From Candidatus Sulfopaludibacter sp. SbA3 (GTDB taxonomy: Bacteria > Acidobacteriota > Terriglobia > Bryobacterales > Bryobacteraceae): a stretch of 53,948 nt of DNA. Below, in pieces: positions 25,470 through 34,702 of this stretch. How positions within the stretch are numbered: position 1 is the stretch's first letter; each line of letters starts with the position of its first letter. A program made the position numbers and the translations under genes. The stretch spans positions 1 through 53,948 of the forward strand of contig CAMDCN010000027.1 of NCBI GenBank assembly GCA_945890485.1, in the 5' to 3' direction. The notes beneath the pieces were generated by a model. It did no database searches, was not told the DNA's origin, and was given only the letters and a program-made list of their open reading frames with translations.

Positions 25470-25517
25470 GAACCCTCCTTGAAACAGGATAAGAGAATCC
25501 GACAATAAATACAAGAT

Positions 25518-25531
25518 AAGCGGATCCGCTT
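25518..25531. promoter_or_regulatory. Perfect 14-bp palindrome in the cbb3 upstream region
   Basis: AAGCGGATCCGCTT lies in the 94-bp gap between the divergent ccoS-like gene (start 25469) and the alcohol dehydrogenase gene (start 25564). It is about 50 bp from the ccoS start and 33 bp from the dehydrogenase start. The local DNA is AT-rich, as expected of a promoter. It does not match the FNR box (TTGAT-N4-ATCAA). A dimeric repressor or activator site is a reasonable guess. Confidence 0.55.
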
Positions 25532-25563
25532 TTCATTAATTTTTCCCTGCAGATAATGGGAAG

Positions 25564-26499
25564 ATGCTAACGGTTAGGATCAGTGACAAGCGAATTTCGG
25601 TCGGGCGGTCGAGACGACCGCGTCGGGAGCCTGGGTTCGCGCTAATCCGAGTGACGATCGCTGGGATCTGCAACACGGATCTGGAGCTGCTTCGAGGCTA
25701 TTATGGCTTCGCCGGGCGACCTGGACACGAGTTTGTCGGCGTAGTGGAGGAGGCAGATTCGGCATATTGGGTGGGAAAGCGAGTGGTGGGAGAGATCAAT
25801 CTGGGATGTGGGAAGTGCGATTGGTGCGTCCAAGGGATGGGTCGACACTGCCCTTCTCGGCGGGTGTTGGGCATCGTGAAGCACCCTGGGGCGTTTGCAG
25901 AGCGGCTCACGTTGCCAGAGGGAAACTTATTGGAGGTCCCAGGGACGTTAACCGACGAAGAGGCCGTTTTTTGCGAGCCGGTGGCGGCTGCGTGTGAAAT
26001 TCAAGAGCAACTGGGCAAGCTGCGGGGAGAGCGAGTGGCGGTGCTGGGAGATGGGAAGTTGGGATTGTTGATCGCCCAGGTGTTACAGGTGGGCGGAGCG
26101 CAGGTCCATTTGTTTGGACGCCATGAGAAGAAAATGGCAATTGCCGAGGCGGTAGGCGTACGAGTGGGAGGATCTGGCGAATTCGACGTGACCGTGGACG
26201 CCACGGGATCAGCGGCAGGGTTGGCAACCGCGGTGCGAATGACCCGGGCCCGGGGACGGGTGGTGATGAAGTCAACGGTGGCAGAACCAGTCTGTATCGA
26301 TATGGCGCCAGTGATCGTGAAGGAGATCAGTTTGGTGGGTTCGCGCTGCGGGCGGTTTGCGCCGGCGCTGCGGTTGTTGGCTGGCCGAAAAATCGCGGTT
26401 CGACCGATGATCGCGGACACGTTTCCGCTCAGAGAGGCCGAGAGGGCCTTTCAACGAGCGGCGGAGCGAGGTTGCCTGAAGGTCCTTTTGACACCGTAA
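25564..26499 (+). CDS. Zinc-dependent medium-chain alcohol dehydrogenase-like oxidoreductase
   Basis: The 311 residues show the MDR pattern. Catalytic zinc ligands are C36 (AGICNTDLE) and H55-E56 (RPGHEFVG), and structural zinc cysteines are C82, C85, C88 and C96 (GCGKCDWC...RHC). A Rossmann fold follows, with VLGDGKLGLLIAQV in place of the usual GxGxxG. The protein is somewhat short (family about 340). The start is close to a GGGAAG. It diverges from the cbb3 operon. Substrate unknown; threonine or sorbitol dehydrogenase-like enzymes are the closest familiar relatives. Confidence 0.9.
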   Translation: MLTVRISDKRISVGRSRRPRREPGFALIRVTIAGICNTDLELLRGYYGFAGRPGHEFVGVVEEADSAYWVGKRVVGEINLGCGKCDWCVQGMGRHCPSRRVLGIVKHPGAFAERLTLPEGNLLEVPGTLTDEEAVFCEPVAAACEIQEQLGKLRGERVAVLGDGKLGLLIAQVLQVGGAQVHLFGRHEKKMAIAEAVGVRVGGSGEFDVTVDATGSAAGLATAVRMTRARGRVVMKSTVAEPVCIDMAPVIVKEISLVGSRCGRFAPALRLLAGRKIAVRPMIADTFPLREAERAFQRAAERGCLKVLLTP

Positions 26500-26582
26500 G
26501 TGAGATGAAAATCGGGGCCGAAGCCACTGCAGGAGATACCTCGAACATCCCATAGGCGGGGAGCCACCTGAGATCCGACCCG

Positions 26583-27602
26583 CTAGGTGGTCGCCGACTC
26601 TGAAATTGTCAGGGTTCCCAAATCCGCGTCCAGCGTCGCAGACACTCCCATTGGCAAGGTCAACTGGTCTGCCGTATGCCCTATAGTTAACCCCGCCAGA
26701 ACGGGTATCTTCAATTTGCCGAGGATCTCGTCCACCACTTCCCCGAGCGAAAGATTGTTATCAAAGCCTGGCTTGTACTCTTTGGGCGTACACCGAGAAC
26801 ATTCGCCGAATACGATCGCCGCCGCCTGCTCCAACTTGCCCGCGAGGCGCATCTGCGTCAACATCCGGTCCATCGAATACGGCTCCTCGCCCACGTCTTC
26901 GATGAAGAATATCTTTCCGCGCGTATCCACTTCGTACGGCGTACCCATCGTGGTAGCCAGCAGTGTGAGGCATCCGCCCGTTAAGGCCCCGGTAGCCTTT
27001 CCGCCCACCACCGTCCGCAGCGTATGGCTCGGACGCAGCGGATTCGCCTCCACGGGATTGGTCACGGCCCCTATCGGCCCCTTCTCAAAGAGCGCCTTGC
27101 GGTAGTGCTTCTGTGTGAATTCCGTGAACGCTGAAAGGGGCACCGGCCCATGAAACGTCACGAGGCCGGTCTTCTGATGAATGGCCAGATGCATCGCCGT
27201 GATGTCGCTGTAGCCGATGAAGATCTTCGGGTTCTTCGCGATCAAGTCATAGTCCAGCGCCGGAAGAATCTGGGCGCTGCCATAGCCGCCGCGGATCGCG
27301 AACACGGCGTCGACGCTCTTGTCCGCGAACATCGCATTCACGTCCGCCGCCCGCTCCTCAATCGTCCCGCCCAGATAACCAAGCTTCTTCTTCACGAATT
27401 GGCCCATCTTCACTTTGCAGCCAAAGTGATCCATTGTCCGCACGGCGGTTCTCAGTTCATCCGGGTCGGAGACATAGGTTGACGGCGTCACTAAGCCCAC
27501 CGTCATGCCCGGTTGCAGTCGCTTGGGCTTAATCAATTTCGGCGTGGCGGCTTGCGCGGTGCTCGCCGCGGCTACGGTTCCCAGGAAAGATCGGCGTTTC
27601 AT
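26583..27602 (-). CDS. LD-carboxypeptidase (S66 family, LdcA-like) with Tat-type signal
   Basis: The 339 residues start with a Tat-like signal (MKRRSFLGTVAAASTAQAA). The S66 nucleophile is S109 in RGGYGSAQILP; FIEDVGEEPY and GLTIGHTADQLTLPMG hold the Glu and His partners. These Ser-Glu-His enzymes trim the terminal D-Ala from muropeptides during peptidoglycan recycling, or act on related peptides. It is the last of a leftward three-gene set (glgB, methyltransferase, this gene), 11 bp after the methyltransferase stop. Export suggests a periplasmic role, unlike cytoplasmic E. coli LdcA. Confidence 0.92.
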   Translation of the reverse strand: MKRRSFLGTVAAASTAQAATPKLIKPKRLQPGMTVGLVTPSTYVSDPDELRTAVRTMDHFGCKVKMGQFVKKKLGYLGGTIEERAADVNAMFADKSVDAVFAIRGGYGSAQILPALDYDLIAKNPKIFIGYSDITAMHLAIHQKTGLVTFHGPVPLSAFTEFTQKHYRKALFEKGPIGAVTNPVEANPLRPSHTLRTVVGGKATGALTGGCLTLLATTMGTPYEVDTRGKIFFIEDVGEEPYSMDRMLTQMRLAGKLEQAAAIVFGECSRCTPKEYKPGFDNNLSLGEVVDEILGKLKIPVLAGLTIGHTADQLTLPMGVSATLDADLGTLTISESATT

Positions 27603-27613
27603 TACCGTTGAGT

Positions 27614-28114
27614 CTAAAGCAACGGCCGCACGCGCCGCTGATATTCCTGATACACCGGCCCTAACTCGCGCTCGAGCTTCCGCTCTTCGAAGTACATCCC
27701 CACAAAGATGTATACCGTCAACGTCGCCGCGAGTAGCAATCCGCCCTCAGTCATTGTCGGACGGAACCACAAAATTCCGAGGACCGCTACATAGATCGGA
27801 TGCCGCGAGTAGCGATAGAGAAGAGGCTCCCGAAACTCCGGCGGCCCCGGCTCCCTCCATCCCAACAGCTCTCCCGCCCCGAGCGAAGCCCCGGCCCAGA
27901 CCAAAAGCACGAAGCAAGCCACCCAGAGCGGCCACAGCCACCCCGGCGTTCGCCACAGAAAATCCGGCATTGGCCGCCAAAGCGCCCAGCCCAACCCTAC
28001 TGCCACATATGAGGCCAACGCATACGTCCGCCGCCGCACGCGCATTCGCGCCATCCCGCTGTGCTGCAGCGCAAACAGCACGAGCAGCAGCACGTTCCAT
28101 CCGGCCGGCGTCAC
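27614..28114 (-). CDS. PEMT/ICMT-family membrane methyltransferase
   Basis: The 166-residue protein has four to five membrane helices. The family signature is at the C-terminus: LLYRYSRHPIYVAVLGILW, then YFEERKLERELGPVYQEYQR. This family includes isoprenylcysteine carboxyl methyltransferase, phosphatidylethanolamine methyltransferase and NnrU/MddA-type enzymes; the substrate cannot be chosen from sequence. The GTG at 28114 overlaps the glgB stop by four bases (GTGA). Confidence 0.85.
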   Translation of the reverse strand: MTPAGWNVLLLVLFALQHSGMARMRVRRRTYALASYVAVGLGWALWRPMPDFLWRTPGWLWPLWVACFVLLVWAGASLGAGELLGWREPGPPEFREPLLYRYSRHPIYVAVLGILWFRPTMTEGGLLLAATLTVYIFVGMYFEERKLERELGPVYQEYQRRVRPLL

Positions 28115-30249
28115 GTCCGTTTAAACACCAGAATACCGAGCGGAGGCAACGTCAACGACACACTGTATGGACGCCCATGGTTCGGAACCTCTTCAGCCAA
28201 TACCCAACCATGGTTGCCGACATTCGAGCCGCCAAACAGATGCGAATCTGAATTCAGCACCTCGATGTATGTTCCTAACTCATGTACCCCGACCCGATAG
28301 CCGTGCCGCACCATCGGCGTGAAGTTGCAGACCACCAGTAGCCAGTCCCGCGGGTCCTTGGCCTTACGATTGAAGGAAATCACTGAAGATTCCACATCCC
28401 GGAAGTCGACCCAATCAAACCCGTCGACATCGTTATCCCGTTCATAGAGAGCCGGCTGCCGGCGGTACAACGCATTGAGCTCCGCCACGAAGTGCTGCAA
28501 CTGCCGGTGCAATGGATAATCCAGCATCGCCCAATTGCAGCTCGCCTTCTCGTCCCACTCCTCGTACTGCCCGATCTCCTGGCCCATGAACAGCAATTTC
28601 TTGCCTGGATGCGTGTACATGTAGCCGAGAAACGCACGCACGTTGGCAAACCGCTGCCACTCGTCGCCGGGCATTTTCCCGATTAGCGCGCTCTTGCCGT
28701 GCACCACCTCGTCATGCGAGATCGGCAGCAGGAAGTTTTCGGTGAATGCGTACAGCAGCGAGAATGTGATGTGATTCTGGTTGAACTTGCGGAACACTGG
28801 ATCATGCTTGAAGAAAGCAAACATGTCGTGCATCCAGCCCATGTTCCACTTCATCGTGAAGCCGAGGCCTCCGGTGTAAACCGGCCGCGACACCCCCACA
28901 AACGAAGTGGACTCCTCGGCGATGGTCACGGCCCCGGGAATCTTGTGGACCTCGGTGTTGCACTGCCGCAGGAATGAAATTGCCTCCAGATTCTCGCGGC
29001 CGCCAAACTCATTCGTAATCCACTCGCCCGGCTCCCGGCAGTAGTCGAGGTACAACATCGATGCCACCGCGTCCACCCGTAGGCCGTCGATGTGGTACTG
29101 CTCGAGCCAAAAGAGCGCATTCGAGATCAGGAAGCTGACCACCTCGCTGCGCCCGTAGTTGAAGACGAGCGTGCCCCAGCCCTTGTGTTCGCCCTTTCGC
29201 GGGTCGGCGTGCTCATACAGCGCCGTGCCATCAAAGAACGCCAGCCCATGGGCATCCCTCGGATAGTGCCCCGGCACCCAATCGACAATTACGCCGATCC
29301 CTGCCGCGTGGCAGCGATCCACGAAGTACTTGAAATCATCCGGCGAGCCGAACCGCGACGTGGGCGCGTAAAACCCCGTCACCTGATAGCCCCATGATCC
29401 GGAATACGGATACTCCATGATCGGCAGCAACTCGATGTGGGTGTAGTTCAGCCGCTTGACGTACTCGACCAGCGTCACCGCCAATTCGCGATACGACAAC
29501 GAACGCCCATCCGGATGACGCATCCAGCTTTCGAGGTGGACCTCGTAAACCGCCATCGGCTCGTCCAGCGCATTCCGCTTCGCTCGTTCTTCAAGCCAGG
29601 CCTGATCGCTCCACGAGTACGTGCTGAGGTCGGCCACTACCGAAGCCGTCTTCGGCGGAATCTCGGTTTGAAACCCGTACGGGTCGCACTTGAGTTGCTC
29701 GTAGCCGTTGTACTTACTCTTAACGAAATACTTATAGTGCATGCCATAAGTAACTCCGGGGATGAATAATTCCCATACTCCGCCGTCGCGCATCCGCATC
29801 GGATGCCGGCGCGTATCCCACTCGTTGCAGTCCCCCGTCACGCTCACCGATTGCGCGTTCGGCGCCCAGACGGCGAACAGTACGCCGTCCACCCCGTCCA
29901 GCTCCATCCGGTGCGCCCCCAGCGTCTCCCACGCACGGTAGAGGGTCCCCTCTCCGTGCAGGTGCAGATCGAACTCGCTCAGGACCGGCCAGAAGCGGTA
30001 GGGATCGTCCGCCTCCACCGTCTGCCCGTCCGGCAGTGTCAACTCGAACCGATAGCTCCCGGCCCACTCGCCGATCCAAAACCCGCCCTCGTGCGCCTGC
30101 CGCATCGGCACGCGCAAATCGCCGCGCACCAGAGTCACCGCCTCGGCTTGAGGCAGGAAGGCGCGGACCTCTCCGCTGTGTGGACCCAGAACTCGAAACG
30201 GGTCGCCGTGGTAACCGCCAAGGATGGCGTCAATCTCTTCGCGGAGCAT
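28111..30249 (-). CDS. glgB: 1,4-alpha-glucan branching enzyme (GlgB, GH13)
   Basis: GlgB makes the alpha-1,6 branches of glycogen. ATG 30249 gives 712 residues; an N-terminal CBM48-type module (about 10-210) precedes the GH13 barrel. Nucleophile D393 is in GLRVDAVASMLY, acid/base E445 in VTIAEEST, and the transition-state pair H512-D513 in ISHDEVVHG. The frame is open 22 codons further upstream, but those would overlap the divergent deaminase gene and do not look conserved. No other glycogen gene is present. The start codon lies only 9 bp from the divergent deaminase ATG. Confidence 0.96.
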   Translation of the reverse strand: MLREEIDAILGGYHGDPFRVLGPHSGEVRAFLPQAEAVTLVRGDLRVPMRQAHEGGFWIGEWAGSYRFELTLPDGQTVEADDPYRFWPVLSEFDLHLHGEGTLYRAWETLGAHRMELDGVDGVLFAVWAPNAQSVSVTGDCNEWDTRRHPMRMRDGGVWELFIPGVTYGMHYKYFVKSKYNGYEQLKCDPYGFQTEIPPKTASVVADLSTYSWSDQAWLEERAKRNALDEPMAVYEVHLESWMRHPDGRSLSYRELAVTLVEYVKRLNYTHIELLPIMEYPYSGSWGYQVTGFYAPTSRFGSPDDFKYFVDRCHAAGIGVIVDWVPGHYPRDAHGLAFFDGTALYEHADPRKGEHKGWGTLVFNYGRSEVVSFLISNALFWLEQYHIDGLRVDAVASMLYLDYCREPGEWITNEFGGRENLEAISFLRQCNTEVHKIPGAVTIAEESTSFVGVSRPVYTGGLGFTMKWNMGWMHDMFAFFKHDPVFRKFNQNHITFSLLYAFTENFLLPISHDEVVHGKSALIGKMPGDEWQRFANVRAFLGYMYTHPGKKLLFMGQEIGQYEEWDEKASCNWAMLDYPLHRQLQHFVAELNALYRRQPALYERDNDVDGFDWVDFRDVESSVISFNRKAKDPRDWLLVVCNFTPMVRHGYRVGVHELGTYIEVLNSDSHLFGGSNVGNHGWVLAEEVPNHGRPYSVSLTLPPLGILVFKRT

Positions 30250-30258
30250 GCGTCTATT

Positions 30259-31155
30259 ATGGCAACAGTGCTTGATTTCCTGAAGACGATTCCGAAAGCC
30301 GAACTCCATGTCCATCTGGAGGGCTCTTTTACCCCTGACGTTCCCGACGCCGAACTGGCCGCGAAGTGGGACTGCTGCGACTTTGCCAGCTTCCTTGAGT
30401 CCTTCAAGTGGACGGTCAGTTTCCTCAAAAAGCCTGAGGATTATGGCCGCGCGGCCAAGCAGTTAATCTCTTCGCTCCGCCGCCAGGGCGTCACCTATGC
30501 CGAGATTACGCTCTCTGCCGGAGTCGTCCGATGGAAGAAACTTGATCTCGAAGAAGTCTACGCCGCGGTCAACCACGAGGCCCAGCGCGCCAACTTCCCG
30601 GTCTACTGGATTGTCGATTGCATTCGCCAACACGGCGGAGGCGGCGCGATGCCCGTAGCAAAATTCGCGGCCCGGCACGCGGCGAACGGCATCGTCGGCT
30701 TCGGCATCGGGGGCGATGAAACCAGCACTCCCGCCGAAGAGTTTCGCGGCGCCGTCGCCGCCGCCGGCGTCCCTTTCGTCCCGCATGCCGGGGAAACGTC
30801 GAACGCGGAAAACATTTGGGAGATGGTCCGGCTCGGCGCGCGCCGCATCGGCCACGGCATCCGCGCAGTGAACGATCCCGCCCTCTGCGCTTATCTCAAG
30901 GAGCACGACATCCCCCTGGAGATCTCGCTCACGAGCAACGTCCGCACCGGCGCGGTTCCCTCCCTTCAGGTGCACCCCATCCGCCAACTCTTCGATGCCG
31001 GGGTGCCCATCTTCCTCGGCACCGACGACCCCGCCATTTTCGGCACCAGCCTGGTAGACGAGTATCTGCTGGCCGCTGAGCTCGGCTTCTCCCGCGCCGA
31101 GCTCGAACAGTTAGCGGAAAACAGCCTCCGCTACGGCTTCCAGCGCGCCAAGTAA
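30259..31155 (+). CDS. Adenosine deaminase-family enzyme (possibly aminodeoxyfutalosine deaminase)
   Basis: The 298 residues start at ATG 30259. Zinc ligands are visible in AELHVHLEGSF (HxH), PHAGETS (H), and GTDDPAIFGTS (D-D), with the catalytic HAGE and the RIGHGI block. The overall length is a little short of the 330-350 norm. The HLEGS form with Ser is common in the aminofutalosine deaminase group of the menaquinone pathway as well as in Add, so the substrate is open. The start faces glgB 9 bp away, and the stop overlaps the convergent sialidase-like gene by 25 bp. Confidence 0.9.
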   Translation: MATVLDFLKTIPKAELHVHLEGSFTPDVPDAELAAKWDCCDFASFLESFKWTVSFLKKPEDYGRAAKQLISSLRRQGVTYAEITLSAGVVRWKKLDLEEVYAAVNHEAQRANFPVYWIVDCIRQHGGGGAMPVAKFAARHAANGIVGFGIGGDETSTPAEEFRGAVAAAGVPFVPHAGETSNAENIWEMVRLGARRIGHGIRAVNDPALCAYLKEHDIPLEISLTSNVRTGAVPSLQVHPIRQLFDAGVPIFLGTDDPAIFGTSLVDEYLLAAELGFSRAELEQLAENSLRYGFQRAK

Positions 31156-32051
31156 ATCGCCGTTTTTCCCTCGTGCGAGCTGTAGTAACTAATCCACAGC
31201 TCGCCTTTCTCCCACACGAGGCCGGCGTAACTCGAATCGCCGCTCGAAGGCAACTTCTTTAATTCGGTCAGCTTGCCTGTCGCCGGATTGATCTCGACGA
31301 TCGACGTCCGCTGCTGGCCGTCATAAAGCCGCACGACGCCGATCACTCGCCCGCCCGGAATCTGCAACATGTGCGGGCCGCCGATTCGGACTCCCATATC
31401 CTGCCACGTCCAGTCTTTATAGGGCGGCCGGCTCGTGCCCCACTGCCCGGACATCGTCGCTCGGTCCCGCCGCAGCAACAATCGCGCCGTGCCGTCTTTC
31501 TCAAAGATCATCGACGTTTCGTTCGGATACCCCTCCGTGAACAGCTTGGGCACCCAACTCTCAAACTTTCGTCCATCGGCGCTGCGATAGAGCCGGGTGA
31601 AGTCCGAATCCCGATTCGTGGTTCCGTAGCCTACGCTATAGGCCAACCCCTTGTACCACTGCACCCGCCAGAGCCAGAAGTTCAAGTCGCCGACCTTCAC
31701 CGCGTCGCTCCACTTCCGGCCGTCCTTCGAGAACCACACCATCGACTGATGCGACACCGGCTCCTTCGGCCGATCCGCCGCGGCCGTGGTCAGCATCATT
31801 TCGCCCTGCGGCGTCAGGGTCAGCTTCGGATCCCGCAGGTCCAATTCCGGCAGAGTGATCCGCGCCGCCGAGGTCCACGTCTTGCCGTCCCGGCTCGAAA
31901 TCACGCGGATCGCCCCGTCGGGCGACACATGTTTAGTGCCCTCGCGAAACGCACAGAACCACTGCCCTTCAAAACGGATCAGGTCCGTAAACGCGTTATG
32001 CGGCGCCGCATCCCAAATTCGCGTCACCATCAACAGGCTAGCCAGTATCAT
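31131..32051 (-). CDS. Sialidase/BNR-repeat-like secreted protein
   Basis: ATG 32051 gives 306 residues with a hydrophobic N-terminus (MILASLLMVT, a short possible signal). Repeated Asp-box-like motifs occur (SRDGKTWTSA, SKDGRKWSDA, SADGRKFES), pointing to a six-bladed beta-propeller. Typical catalytic Arg triad residues were not assigned. The stop overlaps the convergent deaminase gene by 25 bp, and its start is 6 bp from the divergent Nudix gene. Substrate unknown; a glycosidase or glycan-binding role is plausible. Confidence 0.75.
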   Translation of the reverse strand: MILASLLMVTRIWDAAPHNAFTDLIRFEGQWFCAFREGTKHVSPDGAIRVISSRDGKTWTSAARITLPELDLRDPKLTLTPQGEMMLTTAAADRPKEPVSHQSMVWFSKDGRKWSDAVKVGDLNFWLWRVQWYKGLAYSVGYGTTNRDSDFTRLYRSADGRKFESWVPKLFTEGYPNETSMIFEKDGTARLLLRRDRATMSGQWGTSRPPYKDWTWQDMGVRIGGPHMLQIPGGRVIGVVRLYDGQQRTSIVEINPATGKLTELKKLPSSGDSSYAGLVWEKGELWISYYSSHEGKTAIYLARWKP

Positions 32052-32057
32052 AAGCAA

Positions 32058-32591
32058 GTGTCCTGGAAACTCCTCAACAGCCGCACCGTAATTGACGACA
32101 AGTGGATCACCGTCCGCAGCAACGACTATCTTACCCGTGATGGCCGCCAGATCGATGGCTATTATCTGGTCGAGCGCTCCAATTTTGTCATTGTCGTCGC
32201 GGAGAGCCGCGGCAAGCTCGTCATGATTCAGGAGTACCGCCCTGGCACCGCCCGCCAATACCTCAGCCTCCCTTCCGGCCACATCGATGCCGGAGAGGAG
32301 CCTGTCGCCGCCGCCCTGCGAGAGTTTCGCGAAGAAACGGGATTTGCAGGAACCAACGCCCGCCTCCTCGCCGTCCTCGACCCCCAACCTGCCTATCTGC
32401 GCAGCTATGGCTACGTAGTTTACGTCGAGGCCAGCAACCGCCCCGTCGACCGAGCCACCGATGGCGAAGTCGACGCCGTGCTTCTACTCGACTGGGAAAC
32501 CGTGATCGAAAAGGTCCGCCAAGGCGAGATTAACGACATGCAGGCTGTCGCCGCCCTCTATCTCGTCCGCGACCTACTGGGTAAGGGTTGA
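32058..32591 (+). CDS. Nudix hydrolase, ADP-ribose pyrophosphatase-like
   Basis: GTG 32058 gives 177 residues. The Nudix box is exact: GHIDAGEE then REFREETGF, fitting GX5EX7REUXEEXGU. The N-terminus ([20 protein letters not shown], then [19 protein letters not shown]) and the C-terminal aspartate/glutamate pattern resemble NudF-type ADP-sugar pyrophosphatases. The stop region overlaps the convergent cysE by 18 bp. The start is 6 bp from the divergent sialidase-like gene, so a promoter would lie inside that gene. Confidence 0.92.
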   Translation: MSWKLLNSRTVIDDKWITVRSNDYLTRDGRQIDGYYLVERSNFVIVVAESRGKLVMIQEYRPGTARQYLSLPSGHIDAGEEPVAAALREFREETGFAGTNARLLAVLDPQPAYLRSYGYVVYVEASNRPVDRATDGEVDAVLLLDWETVIEKVRQGEINDMQAVAALYLVRDLLGKG

Positions 32592-33236
32592 CGATTCCGT
32601 CAGCGTCTTGACTAGCTGCTCCAACTTCGCAACCCGCTCCCGCAATTCGGAAATTGCCTGCCCTTCCGGATCCGGCAACTTGCCGTGTTCCAGGTCATCA
32701 TCGGTCTCCGCCCGCCGGCGAACCACCTTGCCGGGAATGCCCACCACGGTCGAACCTGGCGGCACTGGGCGCACCACCACACTGCCTGCCCCAATCCGGG
32801 AACCGTCGCCAACCAAGATATTCCCCAATACCTTCGCTCCAGTTCCCACCACCACATGGTTTCCAATGGTCGGGTGCCGCTTGCCGCACTCCTTCCCAGT
32901 CCCGCCCAGCGTCACACCCTGATACAGCAGCACATCGTCGCCAATCTCAGCCGTCTCACCGATTACCACACCCATCCCGTGGTCGATGAAGAATCGCCGG
33001 CCAATCTTGGCTCCCGGATGAATCTCAATTCCCGTGATCCAACGCCCGAACTGGGAGATGACTCTCGGTAGCAGCGGCACGCCAGACTGGTATAGCCGGT
33101 GCGAGAGCCGATGCAGCAGGATCGCATGCAGCCCTGGGTAGCACAGGAGAATCTCGAGCGTACTCTTGGCCGCCGGGTCTTCCCGGAAAACGGTATCGAT
33201 CTGTTCACGGATCGTTCGAAACATCGGTAGCACCAT
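32574..33236 (-). CDS. cysE: Serine O-acetyltransferase
   Basis: The 220 residues have the CysE helical N-terminus ([40 protein letters not shown]) and a left-handed beta-helix of hexapeptide repeats ([66 protein letters not shown]). The conserved catalytic His-Asp positions are in the [13 protein letters not shown] block. It makes O-acetylserine for cysteine synthesis. ATG 33224 is an alternative start. A short charged tail ([16 protein letters not shown]) may form a coiled coil. Confidence 0.95.
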   Translation of the reverse strand: MVLPMFRTIREQIDTVFREDPAAKSTLEILLCYPGLHAILLHRLSHRLYQSGVPLLPRVISQFGRWITGIEIHPGAKIGRRFFIDHGMGVVIGETAEIGDDVLLYQGVTLGGTGKECGKRHPTIGNHVVVGTGAKVLGNILVGDGSRIGAGSVVVRPVPPGSTVVGIPGKVVRRRAETDDDLEHGKLPDPEGQAISELRERVAKLEQLVKTLTESSTLTQ

Positions 33237-33272
33237 TATGATGCCTAGCCACCGCCTCCGGATGCGCCGATC

Positions 33273-34250
33273 TCACTTCTCTCGCCGGAGCGACCACCCA
33301 ATGGCGCTAAAGACCACCGAGAACAGTAAAAACATCCCGGCCGGCAGGAAATACTTCTCGTCCCAACGGGGGTTCAACTCGATATGCCAGCGGTTCTTCG
33401 GATTGATGAAAAAATTGCACGACGCCGCACTCACCGGACAATTCGACGCCAGTTCCTCGTAGGGCCCATCCAAATTCCCGATGCCGGCGTGCAGTATCCG
33501 GCCATCCGGGGCAGTAAACCGCAGGATCCGGTAGGCCGCCCGCTTCAACACCGCTTCACCCGCCGGCGTCACGGTCACGCCTTTGGGCAAGTCGCGCCGC
33601 GGGGCCTCGGCATCCAACTCCGCTGGGCCTTCCGGAGTCGCCTCCACCTGCGGCCAACTCCATCGTTTCGGGGTCTCGGCCCAGAGAAAAATTCCCAGCA
33701 CGAAAGTCATGATCAGTCCTACCGCCGAGAAAATCGTCCAGGGACCAAGTAGCCGGTGCACACCCCATTGCCGCAACCACGCCTCCTCGTCCACCATCGC
33801 CGCCGAGATCATTAGCAGGAGAAACCCGGGGAAGCAGCTCAGCCCGAATGACAACATCGCCGCATCCAGCTCTGGTGACTGCCCCGCGCCAGGCAAGCGG
33901 ATCTCCCGCGCGTCGCCGCGGAGTTGATATACCAAATGGCGGCTGCCGGGCGCCCACGCCGCCAACTCGTCCAATGCCTCTTCGGGATAGGTTGCCCGGC
34001 CTAGAGAGTCCTCCGCCCGAATGCGCCGCCGGCTCCCGTCCGTCGTTTGCAGGTCCAGCCGCAGAAAGTTCTCAAGAAGGTGCTTTCCATCGGGAGAGTC
34101 CACTCGCAACGAGCTCTGCAGAACTTCAACAGGAATGGCGCGCATGCGCAGGTAGGCCCAGAAGTTGGACACCCCGAACCACAAGCCTACGGCTGTCAGC
34201 GACAACGTGATGGCACAGCCCGCCCAAAGGCCCCATGGCGAGTTTTTCAT
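33273..34250 (-). CDS. Membrane protein, DUF3592-like in layout, unidentified
   Basis: The 325 residues have an N-terminal membrane helix (about 8-32), a soluble domain with beta character (about 40-125), two further membrane helices (about 132-155 and 170-190), a second soluble region (about 200-285) and a last helix (about 305-320). The WVxVxxxSL-like arrangement before the helices resembles DUF3592, but the match is weak. Two cysteines in SNCPVSAASCNFF lie in the exported loop. It diverges from nuoA with 22 bp between start codons. Function unknown. Confidence 0.65.
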   Translation of the reverse strand: MKNSPWGLWAGCAITLSLTAVGLWFGVSNFWAYLRMRAIPVEVLQSSLRVDSPDGKHLLENFLRLDLQTTDGSRRRIRAEDSLGRATYPEEALDELAAWAPGSRHLVYQLRGDAREIRLPGAGQSPELDAAMLSFGLSCFPGFLLLMISAAMVDEEAWLRQWGVHRLLGPWTIFSAVGLIMTFVLGIFLWAETPKRWSWPQVEATPEGPAELDAEAPRRDLPKGVTVTPAGEAVLKRAAYRILRFTAPDGRILHAGIGNLDGPYEELASNCPVSAASCNFFINPKNRWHIELNPRWDEKYFLPAGMFLLFSVVFSAIGWSLRREK

Positions 34251-34272
34251 CTCTATACGGTATAGTGGGTCT

Positions 34273-34629
34273 ATGTTGGAAGGCTACCTTCCCCTATTCG
34301 TGTTTCTCGTGTTGTGTATCGCCTTCCCGCTAGCCGCTTTGCTGGTGGGTAAAGCACTGCGTCCATCCGTCTTCGCGCCGGCCAAGCTCGAATCCTACGA
34401 GTGCGGCATTGAAGCCGTCGGTGGCGCCCGTGGTCGCTACAGCGTGCGTTTCTATTTGGTCGCCATCTTGTTCGTCATCTTCGACGTCGAAACCGTATTT
34501 CTGTTCCCTTGGGCTGTCCGCTATAAGCAGCTCGGGTGGTTCGGAGTAGCCGAGGCTCTCGTGTTCCTCGGCATCCTAGTGGTCGGCTACGTCTGGGCCT
34601 ACAAGAAGGGCGCCCTCGAATGGGTCTAG
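34273..34629 (+). CDS. nuoA: NADH-quinone oxidoreductase subunit A (NuoA), isolated
   Basis: ATG 34273 gives 118 residues with three membrane helices. Between helices 1 and 2 is the family loop KLESYECGIE with its conserved Cys, and FYLVAILFVIFDVETVFLFP follows, the signature helix with acidic residues. NuoA is part of the proton-pumping arm of complex I. No nuoB-N gene follows: the next gene is a TIGR03437 protein 73 bp later. It may complement a complex I operon elsewhere or be a second copy. Confidence 0.93.
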   Translation: MLEGYLPLFVFLVLCIAFPLAALLVGKALRPSVFAPAKLESYECGIEAVGGARGRYSVRFYLVAILFVIFDVETVFLFPWAVRYKQLGWFGVAEALVFLGILVVGYVWAYKKGALEWV

Positions 34630-34702
34630 TCCACTTTCCCCTCCCCGGATCCGCCCATCCCCCGCGTCCAAAACAAAATCAAGTAGAATTGTGAGGATTC
34701 CT

